Source: Chlorobaculum sp. (lineage in GTDB: Bacteria; Bacteroidota; Chlorobiia; Chlorobiales; Chlorobiaceae). From it: 54,236 nt of DNA. The position numbers and the translations under genes are program-made. The number at the start of each line of letters is the position of its first letter. Position 1 is the first letter of the stretch. Under the pieces are notes generated by a model that worked only from the letters and a program-made list of their open reading frames with translations, did not search any database and was not told the DNA's origin. The stretch spans positions 1 to 54,236 of the forward strand of contig JAAXXD010000007.1 in assembly GCA_013334655.1 (NCBI GenBank). The letters run 5' to 3'. This document shows positions 1 through 10,900 of this stretch, in pieces.

Positions 1-1611
1 GATTTTGGGCAACGTCAGCTCGTATTCCGGCGCGGTGTCAAAGCCGGTCGCCAGGTGGTGAAGCAGCCGGAGCGCCTGGCCGGGCTGGAGCAGTTCGACA
101 TCTCCGGCAATCGCCAGCGCCCTGAAGCATTGCGGCAGGAATGGGTGCAACAACACTAACCCGGCATTTTCGACGTAGATTCCTCGCCGTTCATCGGGAT
201 GCTCCGGGACAGATTCCGGCGCTTTTGAGCGCGGCGCAGTCTGTTCAGGCCCAGATTGACGCCGGGCCTCAATCGTATCCTTTTCGGGGTGCCGATTTTT
301 AGCTGTTGTCAAGCCGCTGAGGGTGGAAGGTAAATCCGTTGCCCGCGTGATGGATGGAGCGTTCTCCCCGCTCGATTGGCCGGAACTTATGACTGGGTTC
401 GTCGCCGGAGTATCGAGCGCCGGAGCATTGGGCTGGCTGGACGCACTGTCTCGGTCGGAACGCGAGGCTAATTTTATCGTAAGGGCATCGCTCGCCGGAG
501 CGTCGGGCTGACTCGATGTTGCCTGCCTGCCGGAATGGGCCGAGCCGGTTTTGCCTGATGAGGCAGGCGTCGGTTGCAGAGCGTCGGGCTGGCTGGACTC
601 GCTGTCACGGTCGGAGCGCGGTACCGGTTCGACCGCCGAAGCATCGGACTGACTTATCTGAAGAATTCGCGTGGTTGTGTTCTCCTCTGAAAGCGGCGCT
701 CGTTCGCTTTTCCAGCTCGCTGACGGCTCGAAACCGGTTGGCGTCTTCGCTGCATCGATCTCGGCGCTGACTGTTTCAGATGCAGGCTGCCCGGCGAGGG
801 GAGTCGCTTCCGTCGCGATTTCGCCGCGCGGCGATTCCTCCCCGACCTCCGGCAAGCTCATGGCGGCGGAGAGAAGCGTTTCGCGCAGTTCGGCGGGCGC
901 GATGTCGGGCCGCGTGGCGGCGATTGCGAGAGCCTGGTCGAGCAATTCGCGCTCGATTTTGTCTGTCGCGTCTTCCGTCTGGCCGGAGTGGCGGAAGTGG
1001 TCGAAGAGATTTTCGATGAAGGCCATCGCTTCGGGCGAGAGCTTTTCGAGCAGCGTTGCCGCCACTTGTCGCGAGAATTGCGCGAGAAGACGATGACGCG
1101 CTGGCGGAAAGGCGAGCGCCCCGGCGGTTTGCCGGATCAGATCGGTTCGCTGCCACGCTTCGAGCAGTTGCGCTTCAAAACGCTCGTGCGACGGCGCTCT
1201 CCTGATTGCCGGAAGAGTTCCGTGCCGGAGGAAAAAGAGCAGTGCATCGACAGCGGCTTCCGCCTCCGAGAGTTGTCTGCCGATGGGTTTGTCGAGGTGC
1301 TCGTCAATTGGCTCCGAAGCGGATCGCACGCTTTCTCCGAGTGCCTTGTCGAGCGCCTCGGCGATCATCGCGGGCAGACGCCTTTCGAGCAGATCGAGCG
1401 GCATGGCACCGGCATCGATTTCGAGCCGGTCAATCCTGAGTACGCTGCCTTCAGTGGCGTAGCGGTCGAGCACCCGTTCGATGGCCGGAGCGATATCGTG
1501 TCGGTTCAGCGAGGAAACAGTGGTCTGAAGCGCCATCGCACCGGTTTCGGAACCGTTGAACCGGAGATCGAGAAACTGTTTGGCGATAGTGTGCCGCTGA
1601 ACCGTTGTCAT
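1..1611 (-). CDS. Contractile injection system tape-measure-like protein (CIS_TMP), 3' end beyond window
   Basis: Manual minus-strand translation from ATG at 1611 stays open to base 1: MTTVQRHTIAKQFLDLRFNGSETGAMALQTTVSSLNRHDIAPAIERVLDRY... ending ...RRGIYVENAGLVLLHPFLPQCFRALAIAGDVELLQPGQALRLLHHLATGFDTAPEYELTLPKI. Both ends resemble the CIS tape-measure family. Missing from the ORF track because no stop lies in the window. Confidence 0.85.
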   Translation of the reverse strand, partial: MTTVQRHTIAKQFLDLRFNGSETGAMALQTTVSSLNRHDIAPAIERVLDRYATEGSVLRIDRLEIDAGAMPLDLLERRLPAMIAEALDKALGESVRSASEPIDEHLDKPIGRQLSEAEAAVDALLFFLRHGTLPAIRRAPSHERFEAQLLEAWQRTDLIRQTAGALAFPPARHRLLAQFSRQVAATLLEKLSPEAMAFIENLFDHFRHSGQTEDATDKIERELLDQALAIAATRPDIAPAELRETLLSAAMSLPEVGEESPRGEIATEATPLAGQPASETVSAEIDAAKTPTGFEPSASWKSERAPLSEENTTTRILQISQSDASAVEPVPRSDRDSESSQPDALQPTPASSGKTGSAHSGRQATSSQPDAPASDALTIKLASRSDRDSASSQPNAPALDTPATNPVISSGQSSGENAPSITRATDLPSTLSGLTTAKNRHPEKDTIEARRQSGPEQTAPRSKAPESVPEHPDERRGIYVENAGLVLLHPFLPQCFRALAIAGDVELLQPGQALRLLHHLATGFDTAPEYELTLPKI

Positions 1612-1799
1612 AAAAAAAGTTGCATCGTATTGCCTGAAAGCGGTAAATTAGACCACTGGATTCACCCCAGCCACCAAGGCATGGATGTTTCGGGATTCGG
1701 CATCATCTGCCCGAGCCTGTACCACCGAAAGTGAGAATGTACAACGGAGCTAAACCCTCTGATTCACGTTCGGTGGTCTTCCTTTTATCCCCTCCCGCA

Positions 1800-4562
1800 T
1801 CACAGTTCAAGTCCTTTTTGCGCATCTTTTTTACCCTTGAAAATCGTCACCGGGTAACTTACGTTCGCCGGGATCATATCTGGCGTGATGGCATAACTGC
1901 TCTCGACAAGCAGATCGATGCCGCTGAAACCGGTTCTGCCAGTCACCTTTGCGTTGAGTGCGCGGAATGCGCTCAGTGCTTGCGCGGATCCGAAACTTTT
2001 TATGTTTTCAGCTTCAATTCTCGACAGCCAACTGCCATTGGCCCAACTGCCTACGAGGACGATCTTGGCATCCGGAGCGTAAGTTCGGATAGCCGAAGCG
2101 ATGACTGTTAACTGACTCGCGTAAATCGGCAGTTTTTCGGCTGACTTGTAACGGCGCGAACGCTTCAGTACCAGTTTGTCCCACTTGACGAGTTCCTGCA
2201 CCGACGGGCGCTTGATTATGCTTTTCGCCGTAGCCGGTTTGAAGGTTTTCTGAATCCACCGATAGACTTTTTCATCGTAATCGGCAGCGATCATCCGGCA
2301 GGTGCATGTTGCGAGAGACCCGCCAATCTGCTCCCAGCTTGCATTCTGGTAGCGGAACATGCCTTCGTGGGTGTATGCGTAACGTATCCGGTTACCCTGC
2401 ACACCTTCGATTTCGATGCGGAAGCGCTGTCCGCTGACTGAACGGATGAGTACATTGTCGGTTCCGGCAGTGTGATCGAAGACAAGGCCCAATGGAAAGG
2501 CGAGGTTGAGCTTCTCCATGATCGTGGCGTGTCCATACAGCTTCAGGTCGCTCAGAAGTACGGCGACATCGACGAAACTGTTGTTGCCGAGGAGGTTATG
2601 ACCCTGTATTTCATAATGGCTGACTCTGATGACGTAATTGGTGGCAAGCCGGTTCGCTTCCGCTTCATGGGCCGCTGGCGCTTTGGCGGTGGCTTGCTGG
2701 CGATACTCCCGCAACACGATGTTGTTGAGGTGCCGGATGCTGTCGATCCACTGGTATTCACATTCGCCGACGGAAATATCCCCAGGCTTCACCGTCTCGG
2801 CGATGCGGTAGGGGAGCGAGAAGTCGGCGACAATCGCTTTCGCGCCGATTTTGGAGAGTACCGCGTTATACGGGCTACTTGGGGTCGATCCCGTTTTGTT
2901 GCTGACCATCACGAAGGTGCCGCCGGGCATAACGCCGGAGTTGTGCTCGATGCCAGGATGTTTCTTGAGAAACTCCTGAAAATAGCCCTGCAACTCATCA
3001 TCGTCGAGATCGGCAGGAGGTGTTTCCGTTTTCAGGACAATTACGTCGAAAGGCAGGCGGTATTTTGCGATTTTTTTCCGCAATGCGTCGAGCGCTTTGT
3101 CCCAATCGAGTCCGATGTGCCCCTCGATCCTGAAAAAGCCGCACTTGTCGAGCGACCAGCAGATCGAGTCGTCCCCAGCGATCCGGTAGCCGCAATATTT
3201 GTCGCTTCTGCCAGCCGCGGTTTTCGAGAAGTCCCAGGTTTCAAGCAGGGCGGATTTCGGTGAGTAGCAGCAAGGGATCGCCCGTTGCGAAAGCGGCGCA
3301 TTCGCCGGACGGCTGGGCGTTATCCTGATATTGTCATCGATACTTTTCGAGCTGTCGTAAACCGGCAGATCGAAACAATCGACCATTGCCTGAAGTCGTT
3401 CGAAAAGCGACTGCACTTCCGCTCTTTTCGTCTTCAGTTCGCCAAGCGCCGGGGATGGACGGAAGTATTGGCGGCAGGCGAGAATGCCGGCTTTGCTCGA
3501 TGGCGAGCTGCCGGATACCGGTTGCAGTTCGCCAAGCTCCAGGTGGCGCGGGAAGAGCTGCGACGGCGGATTGCAGAGCGTGGCCAGCTCGAACGCTTTG
3601 GCGCGAAACTCGCCGTAAGCGTGGATGAGGTCGTTCAGGAAGTCGTAATAGTACTGGAACGCGGCGGCTTTACTCGCTTGCGGATTCAGGAAGCCGGATT
3701 CGACAGCGCTCAGCCTGGTCGCGAATGCATCGCCCGGATCATCGAGCAGCGGGCTGTAAGCGGTTCTTGCCGCGTCGAGGGCTTCCCCGATACGTGTGAA
3801 AAGGGATTTGCCTGAGCCTTCGAGCGGGTCGATCAGGATTCGCTTGTACGCCGCGATGATCGTTTCGGCGCTGGAAAGCGTTGTCGCGGCGTCCGTCGAT
3901 GCCGGTACGTCGAAGCGCGGCATTCGTATATCCGGCAGATCGAGGCGGGCGGCGAGGTTCGGGAAAAAGTCACCCTCAGCGGCGGTATCGCCAATTTCGG
4001 TAGCGGTCTGTTCGTGCAGGTCGTCCAGATAGCTGGTGGGTACGAGCAGTTTGCGCACGCTGACCGTCACCTTTTTCCCCTTGTCGTCGCATGAACCGGG
4101 CGTGCAGGTCTTCAGGCTTGTTTCGAGCAGCTCCACATAGAGGACGACCGCCATTTCGGAAGCTTTTGTCGCGTCGATGGCGCTGCCCTCGCTATAGTGC
4201 TCGTCCTTGCTGTCGAGCAGTTCGAGCAGCTCTCCGTATCCGTCAGCCTCGTCGAGGAGCAGGGGCTTGTAATCGTCCTTCACTTCGAGCGCGCGGCAGC
4301 GGTCGGCGCTGAAACCTTCGTCGCCGATGATCACCGCGTACCCCTCCGAGGTGACGCCATATCCTCTCGTAATCGTGACCTTCGCGTTGCCGCCGCTTTT
4401 GGTGACGGAGACCTCCATGCCGCAGACGATGCCGATGCCGTGAAGCACGGCCCGCGTCAGGCGGTTCTGTTCGTCGAGCTGGTCGTGGAGCGTATTGAGG
4501 TGAGCGGCGCTCAGCACCTGATTGACCTCGAATAACGGATAGATGTTGTTCTCAGGAATCAT
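1800..4562 (-). CDS. eCIS-associated protein of unknown function (920 aa), C-terminus nucleotidyltransferase-like
   Basis: Long ORF in the eCIS operon. N-terminus MIPENNIYPLFEVNQVLSAAHLNTLHDQLDEQNRLTRAVLHGIGIVCGMEV is of a type I associate with Bacteroidota/Chlorobi eCIS loci. Confidence 0.8.
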   Translation of the reverse strand: MIPENNIYPLFEVNQVLSAAHLNTLHDQLDEQNRLTRAVLHGIGIVCGMEVSVTKSGGNAKVTITRGYGVTSEGYAVIIGDEGFSADRCRALEVKDDYKPLLLDEADGYGELLELLDSKDEHYSEGSAIDATKASEMAVVLYVELLETSLKTCTPGSCDDKGKKVTVSVRKLLVPTSYLDDLHEQTATEIGDTAAEGDFFPNLAARLDLPDIRMPRFDVPASTDAATTLSSAETIIAAYKRILIDPLEGSGKSLFTRIGEALDAARTAYSPLLDDPGDAFATRLSAVESGFLNPQASKAAAFQYYYDFLNDLIHAYGEFRAKAFELATLCNPPSQLFPRHLELGELQPVSGSSPSSKAGILACRQYFRPSPALGELKTKRAEVQSLFERLQAMVDCFDLPVYDSSKSIDDNIRITPSRPANAPLSQRAIPCCYSPKSALLETWDFSKTAAGRSDKYCGYRIAGDDSICWSLDKCGFFRIEGHIGLDWDKALDALRKKIAKYRLPFDVIVLKTETPPADLDDDELQGYFQEFLKKHPGIEHNSGVMPGGTFVMVSNKTGSTPSSPYNAVLSKIGAKAIVADFSLPYRIAETVKPGDISVGECEYQWIDSIRHLNNIVLREYRQQATAKAPAAHEAEANRLATNYVIRVSHYEIQGHNLLGNNSFVDVAVLLSDLKLYGHATIMEKLNLAFPLGLVFDHTAGTDNVLIRSVSGQRFRIEIEGVQGNRIRYAYTHEGMFRYQNASWEQIGGSLATCTCRMIAADYDEKVYRWIQKTFKPATAKSIIKRPSVQELVKWDKLVLKRSRRYKSAEKLPIYASQLTVIASAIRTYAPDAKIVLVGSWANGSWLSRIEAENIKSFGSAQALSAFRALNAKVTGRTGFSGIDLLVESSYAITPDMIPANVSYPVTIFKGKKDAQKGLEL

Positions 4563-4604
4563 GACAAGCTGTTGTTTAAGCGATTGATCTCCTTAGGGCC
4601 TCTG

Positions 4605-7600
4605 TTACTCGCCGAGCATCGTGCTGTCGAGCTTCACCGGATTGTCGTCGTTGCCGTCAACGCAGTCGTGCAGCGTCGCGGGCGGGTAGACACTGTGCAG
4701 TTTCGCGTGCATGGTGACGGCTTCCCGCAAGAGAAGGCTTTCATGAACGCGCGGCGCGTACAGTTCGATGAAAAGCGTCTTCAGGGTCTTCTTTTCCGCA
4801 ATTGACAAGGATGAACTGTTGAATGGCGCGTAGCCAAGCGCGTCGTCGAAAATGTCTGCAACAACGCCATCCGCATCATCCGCAGAATCGCCCTTCGCGG
4901 CGAGTTTGCGAATAGCCTGCGAAAACAGTTCGGCGAACTGCGCCACCGCCTTGCGGGCGGTTTCTGCTGGATCGAGCCACGAGCCGATCATGCCGGTCAT
5001 GACCGACTGCACCCGCGCGACGAATCCAGCGGGCGTCCATTCTGCCTCCCTCGCCTCGGAAAGCGCGACCAGCCAGGCATCCCAGGCTGCCTTGAAGCGG
5101 TCGTAGATATACCAGTGGTCATCCTCCACGACTTCGGCGAAGTGTTTCGCAAGCATGTCGTAGATATCCGGGCCGATAACATCGTAGTTGCTGACGCCGC
5201 CGTATATCTCCGACAGCGGATCGAGTTCGGCGACGAAGAGTTTTCGCAATGCCGCTTCGAGATCGCTGGATGCAAACTTGCGATACTCTCCCTCTTCCAT
5301 CCATTCAGTGAATACGGCGAGGGCGGCTTTGCTGAGTTTGTCCGCGCCGCTCTGGGCGTTGCTCATCGACGGACGTGCATTTCCCGCGTTCCGTCCATCC
5401 TCGCGCAGGTACTCCGCAAACGGCGGGATCAGCTTTTCGCGGTAGGCTAAGCCGTAATTCTGATTGCCCACCCAGCAGATTTTACCGAGAATGTGCGAAG
5501 GAATTTCCTGCCTGATGGTGCGTTCGACGAACCGGCGCAACTCGATGTTGGCGTCGAACGGCGCGTGCCAGCCGGGCATCACCACGGTGAGCTGGAACGA
5601 GTAGGGATCGGCTTCTCCGCACGCGCCGCAAGGCTGATTGCCGAGGCACACCTCCATCAGGGCGGCTCCGGGGAAGCGCGGCCTGAGCAGGAGATGCTCC
5701 ACGACGATGATCTTTTCCGCCGTTTCGGGCGCGAGACCCGCAAGCAGCGCGATCCGCTTTTTCAGCACCGCCTCGTCGTCTGGCGTCAGGGGCGAGGCTG
5801 CCGTGTTCAGACCTCTGGCGCGGTTCTGGCTGAGCAAGGGAAGGGCGGAGAGAAACGCGAGCTTGTCCTCGATCAACTGCGCCGCCGGTTTCTGCTTGCC
5901 GTCGTACCCGGTGAGCTGCAAGGCGTAATCGCTGAACTGTTCGCCGAAGCGGGCCATCAGATGGTCGAGGAATCGCCCGCGCCGCTCCTGCATGGTCGTG
6001 GTGGTTTCAACCATCTCACGCAGGGTCGTTTCGTCGAATTCCGCTTTCAGAATGTCGCTCACGCCCCGGATGAGATTTTCATCGTTCAGGCTCTGGACGA
6101 ACATGGTTTGCTGCACCTTCGGGTCGAGCGAGAAGAGGCGCCGCGCGCCCGCCAGTTGCGAAAAGGCGTTGGCGAGCAGTTGCTCGAAAACCATCAGGTA
6201 CGCCTTGAGCTGCCTGACCTGCGCCCGCCGCTCCGCCGTTGCCGGTTCGCGAACCCCGTCCGGGCCAGCGCCGTAGGTCGCGGGCAGCGCATACTGCACG
6301 GGCGCGTACCGTTCAGGATCGCGGTAGCGTCCCTCCGGCACCGGCAGGTCAAGCGATGAGCCGGAGCGTTGCGCTTTCAGCCGCTCCGCCTCGCCCCGGA
6401 GCTGGTTGAGCGTGTCGCGCACCTCCTGGAAATCGGCCACGAACGGCAGGTCGTGCTTGTAGAAAATAAAGGCCGAGTTATCGACCGAGAGCAGCGGCAG
6501 GCAGTTCTCGCTGATTTCGAGCGTCCATTCGGCGCTGATCTTCTTTGCTTCGGCTCCACGCCCGATGTCGGCCACGCCGCTGACCGGATTGCCCGCGCTG
6601 TCGTAACGGGTCAAGCGGAGGCTCCTGACCGCGACGATCCCCTCGATTTCGACAATTTCGTTGATGATGTCGGAGGTGCGAAGTTCGCTCCGGAGCTGCG
6701 CTTTTTCGAGCTCCTCCTGTTTGATAAAGCCATGCGTCAGCATCGGGCCTTCGAAGATATCCTCGACCGCCAGCCCCTCCTTCTGCAGCTCCTCCAGCGA
6801 ATGGAACACGAGCGGCGGGTTGAAGTAATTTTCGATGGCCATGAGCATCGCGGCGAACACCTGCTCGATGTCGGCATCCGCCTCCACGAGGATGTCCGCG
6901 CAGATAGCCACCTCTTCAGTCTGCACCGACTCGATGCGGCAGAACTCCTCGCACAGATTCCGGTGCTTGCGGAGCAGCGTGGCGGCATCGGCGGCAATTC
7001 GCTGCACGGCGGCGGATTTCAGCAGGAACGGCTCGGCCACGGCTTTCACAAGCTCGGCACTTTCGAAGTCGCTGAAATCCCACGTGTCGCCATAACCATT
7101 CAGCTCCGCTGTGGTTCCGTAGAGTTTTACCGGAACCGCCGGGAGCAGGAGGATTGATACGGCTTCATCCTCCGAGTTCTCGAAATGAATCTCGAAATCG
7201 ACCAGATAGCTGCGCTTCCGTTGGCCCTCGACGACCTTCTTCAGGTCGACGCCGCTCACGCTGCCTCGCAGCTTTCCGTCCTCACCGACATACTTCGAGG
7301 TTTTACCCCATGCTTCGGTTGACCATGAGGGCAGGCGGAACTCCGCCGTGACCGCCAACGCCTTTTCGTCCGATGTCACGATGACGAAGGCGTGGCGAAT
7401 CTTGCGGTCGTTCAGCTCGCCAAGCACAGGATCGGTTTCGAACTGCAACCGAACGTCCCAAATGCCTTGCGGCCAGAGGGCGTCCGAGGCGAAGCTCTGC
7501 ACGCCCGAAGGCATGAAGCTCAGGCAGTCGTGCTTGCAGTCGCCGTACCAGGCGGTTTCGCAACCATGTTGATTTGTCGCAACCCACGCCTTGGCGATAC

Positions 7601-7985
7601 CGGGGTGATCGACGAGCAGGCGGCGAAGGTCGTCCGCCGTGAGCGGATTGACCATCAGGATTTCACGCGCCGTGAAGAAGGGCTGAACGGAGGCCTCCGA
7701 GCTGTCATCTGGCGGGTCTTGCAGAAGGTCGGCGATCTCCCATCCGATCCGGTAGCCGAGATCGGTGATGGCGTAACAGAGCGCTTCGAGCATGGTGACG
7801 CCCGGGTCGTGACTGTTGTAATCGCTCCACCACCGGCTGCTCATCTCTTCGATGAGTTCGATGCCTTTCCGACGCAGGGCGGTAAAGTCCTGATCCGGCT
7901 CGCGTTGCGGTTCCTTCGCTATGGTTTGGGTCGTTACAGCCATTTCGGATTCTCTTTTATCGTCACGGTTTTGCGTTGAACTCAT
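4605..7985 (-). CDS. eCIS baseplate protein, Afp12-like (1126 aa)
   Basis: Long ORF directly downstream of the baseplate-J-like gene, syntenic with Afp11-Afp12. An internal start (M15, at 7943) would remove the overlap with the upstream stop. Confidence 0.8.
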   Translation of the reverse strand: MSSTQNRDDKRESEMAVTTQTIAKEPQREPDQDFTALRRKGIELIEEMSSRWWSDYNSHDPGVTMLEALCYAITDLGYRIGWEIADLLQDPPDDSSEASVQPFFTAREILMVNPLTADDLRRLLVDHPGIAKAWVATNQHGCETAWYGDCKHDCLSFMPSGVQSFASDALWPQGIWDVRLQFETDPVLGELNDRKIRHAFVIVTSDEKALAVTAEFRLPSWSTEAWGKTSKYVGEDGKLRGSVSGVDLKKVVEGQRKRSYLVDFEIHFENSEDEAVSILLLPAVPVKLYGTTAELNGYGDTWDFSDFESAELVKAVAEPFLLKSAAVQRIAADAATLLRKHRNLCEEFCRIESVQTEEVAICADILVEADADIEQVFAAMLMAIENYFNPPLVFHSLEELQKEGLAVEDIFEGPMLTHGFIKQEELEKAQLRSELRTSDIINEIVEIEGIVAVRSLRLTRYDSAGNPVSGVADIGRGAEAKKISAEWTLEISENCLPLLSVDNSAFIFYKHDLPFVADFQEVRDTLNQLRGEAERLKAQRSGSSLDLPVPEGRYRDPERYAPVQYALPATYGAGPDGVREPATAERRAQVRQLKAYLMVFEQLLANAFSQLAGARRLFSLDPKVQQTMFVQSLNDENLIRGVSDILKAEFDETTLREMVETTTTMQERRGRFLDHLMARFGEQFSDYALQLTGYDGKQKPAAQLIEDKLAFLSALPLLSQNRARGLNTAASPLTPDDEAVLKKRIALLAGLAPETAEKIIVVEHLLLRPRFPGAALMEVCLGNQPCGACGEADPYSFQLTVVMPGWHAPFDANIELRRFVERTIRQEIPSHILGKICWVGNQNYGLAYREKLIPPFAEYLREDGRNAGNARPSMSNAQSGADKLSKAALAVFTEWMEEGEYRKFASSDLEAALRKLFVAELDPLSEIYGGVSNYDVIGPDIYDMLAKHFAEVVEDDHWYIYDRFKAAWDAWLVALSEAREAEWTPAGFVARVQSVMTGMIGSWLDPAETARKAVAQFAELFSQAIRKLAAKGDSADDADGVVADIFDDALGYAPFNSSSLSIAEKKTLKTLFIELYAPRVHESLLLREAVTMHAKLHSVYPPATLHDCVDGNDDNPVKLDSTMLGE

Positions 7986-10900
7986 CCGCCTGATTCTCCG
8001 GAATCGGCGTGATCAGATGATCAGAAGCCTCTGCCGATACGAGGATCGAAAGCGGCAGGGAGGCCGCGGCTTCGTCGAGGTCATCGCTTTTCCTGCCATC
8101 GTAGCCGGTATGGTACATATGGAAATCGGTGACGTAATCCACGTAAGTGCGTTCCTCGACAAAATCGATCAGTGAGGATTTGTGGATTCTGCCACCAAAC
8201 GCGATATCCACTCCCTCCTCAAAGGCCCAGGGGGAGAGAAATTTCACCAGCTCCTCTTGCAAAAGCGACTTGTAGAACGCCTCGTCGGTGCCAGGCATGA
8301 AACGGACGCTGAATTCGGTCCGGATCGTCTCGAACACAGGATTTTCCACGTGCAGGCTCACCAGCTCCGAGGCGTGAGCTTCGAGGTATGTTCTGACGAG
8401 GTCGAGATCGCCGATGCTGGTATAGGGACGCAGCGGATCGACCGCGTTGCTGTTGCGCAGATTAGGCACCGTCACGATGGTGACATGTCCGGGCGCGAGT
8501 TCGCGGTAGAGTCCCGCGCCGGTATCGTCCGGCTCGTAGCGCGTGTGATTCAGGCACTTGACCTTGTAGATTTGCGGGAAAGCTTCGAGCACAAGCCGTT
8601 CGTAATCCCACATCGTGATAGCGCGGTTCCGGTGGCGCAGCCGTTCGCTCACTCTGGTGCGGAAGGCAGTTTCATCCTCGGCGGTTCTTCCGCCAAAGGT
8701 TGCGTATGGCTGCATGATCTTCTTGACAGCCGCGTCGGGGGTAACCGCTTTGGTGATCAAGCCTTCCGGCAACAAGCTGAAGGACTCTGCGGAAGAGTCA
8801 CCGCCGGTGACGCGCGTCGCCTTTGCGGCCTGCGTTTTGACACCGGTGATCTTGCAGACCGCCTCCGGTTTCTCTTCGACCGTAGCTCGCAGCCAGAATA
8901 ACGCATCGCCGCCCAAAAGCGCGTCGCCACTGGTGGCCGTTGCAGGCACGGCGAAACGGATGATGCCGGAGCGGACGAGCTGCGCCGTGTCGTCCGACAG
9001 CTCGGAGGTCTCGAATGGCACCCATTCGTTCGACCGGAGCCAGCTCCAACTGACATGATCTGGTGGCTTGGAGAGCGTCGGCGTGGCGCTCCCCTCGGCA
9101 AGCTGGAAGAGAATCGACAGGTTACGTCCGGGCGTGAAGTTGCCGATGCCGAGATAAAACTCTCCCTCGTCATCGAAGCGGTGCAACAGACCGGAATTTT
9201 CTCCGGGAGTCATCGCTTTGGAGCCGAACGGCGTAAGCTGGTAGAGCGTGGCTTCGGAGAGCAACGTCGAAGCCGTGTAGCTCAGCGTCATCGATTCGAT
9301 AACCGGCGTGTAAGGCTCGACCGGCAGACACCTCGAAAAAGCTTCGACAAACTCCTGCGTGAAATTCTGAGGATTTTTTGGCTCTTTCCGCCCATCTTTC
9401 CAGACGTACAGTTTGTCGCGCACCTCTTTCCAGAGCGCCATGCTGTCGGTGGCCAGATCGGTATCATTCAGCGCCTTGCGCATGAGATAACGGCTCAGGG
9501 TAAGCGGGTAGAGCTTGTGACCGAAATCGCCGTCGAGGATCAGCTTCATGTAACCGCTGCGGCTGTCGAGCGTGTAGCGGGTCGTATCGAAATGCGTTGC
9601 CGTCAATGCCTGCTCGGGCAGCGTGGTTTTCGAGTCTGGAAATGTCACAACAGCGTATTTCCAACTAAAGAGTCGCTGATTTTCGCGGTCGTTCTCCTCT
9701 GGCCAGGACCCCTGTTTGAGGAAGGCGAGAGCGGCTTTGGGATAAAATTCATTGACCCAGTCGAAATCGATATCGCCTCTCCAGAAAGGCAACCCTTTCC
9801 ATGAGATGCGCAACTGGAAGCGGGCATCCTTTTTCTGGAACAGCTCATCCGAGCCGACGATCAGCCAGTCGCCGCTTTCGGGCGTCGCGCCAAAGGGCTG
9901 GAACGGTTTGTCGGTCTTGATGTCGCCGAATTTGTTGCAGACCGTGAGGCTCTTCAGCCCACTGGCGTCGGGCTTGTTTTCGCTGTCGTAGCCAACGCTG
10001 ACGTAGAGCGTCGAGCTGGCGAGGTCGAGTTGCAACTCTTGCAGCACCGAAAGCGTCGTGCTGCCGGCGGACTTCTGCTTTTTCCTGTTGGCTTTGGAGG
10101 CTGGCATCTGCGCCAAAAAAGCCTTGCCTGGAGTGGCGGTTTCAGATGATATGCGCGAAGATTTGGAGGAAACAAGATTACGGCGCTGCTCTTGCAGCAC
10201 TGAAAGCAACTCGCTCTCAGCGGCCTCCTGCTTCAGCACGGCCTTGAGCATTGGCAGTTCCGCCGGAAGGGCGTTGCCCGGAGCAGCCGCGCTCATGGGG
10301 ACGACCGGCGGCTGGGAGCCGTCGAAGGCGAGCGGGATGCTGATTTTTTTGCTCACGCTCTCCGAGAGCTTGCTGGCGTCGAACGTGGCCTGCACCCACT
10401 CTTTTTCCGTCGAAAGATAAAAGTCGAAGCTGTTGCAGAATGTGGCCTGCGAAACCCTGGCATCGCTGAATTCGAGGGTCAGCTTGATCTGGCGGTTTCC
10501 CTCTCTGAGCAGAAGGCAGTTCGAGGCGATAACAAATCCTGCTTTGGCGTAGTTTTCCACGCTGGTATCGTTCAGAAACGGATGCCACTCCCCGCCGGTA
10601 GTGTTGATCTGTGCGCCTTGCCCGTCGCCGGAGTTAATCACCGGCCAGGCATAGAGGCGTTTCTCGGCATCGTGTAACGAATGGCGCACGGCGCGCATCG
10701 TTTCGACGGTGGCCCTGTTGGGGATGAACTCCTCATCGAGCGCGAACCGGACGGCTTGACCCTGCTCGTCCTTGCCCTTGAAGAGCATTCCGGCATCGAG
10801 AGGAGTGCTTTCTTTGTTTTTGACCAGTTCGAACAGCAGATGGACTTGATCTGGTTCGGCGGCATTCGGGGCGAGTTGCAGCACCTCTTTGTAGTAAAAA

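Noticed and set aside
988-1734. 248-aa plus-strand ORF and neighbouring small ORFs at 323-1439
   Set aside because: Antisense to the open minus-strand tape-measure-like CDS; Arg-rich low-complexity translations typical of shadow ORFs in GC-rich coding DNA.
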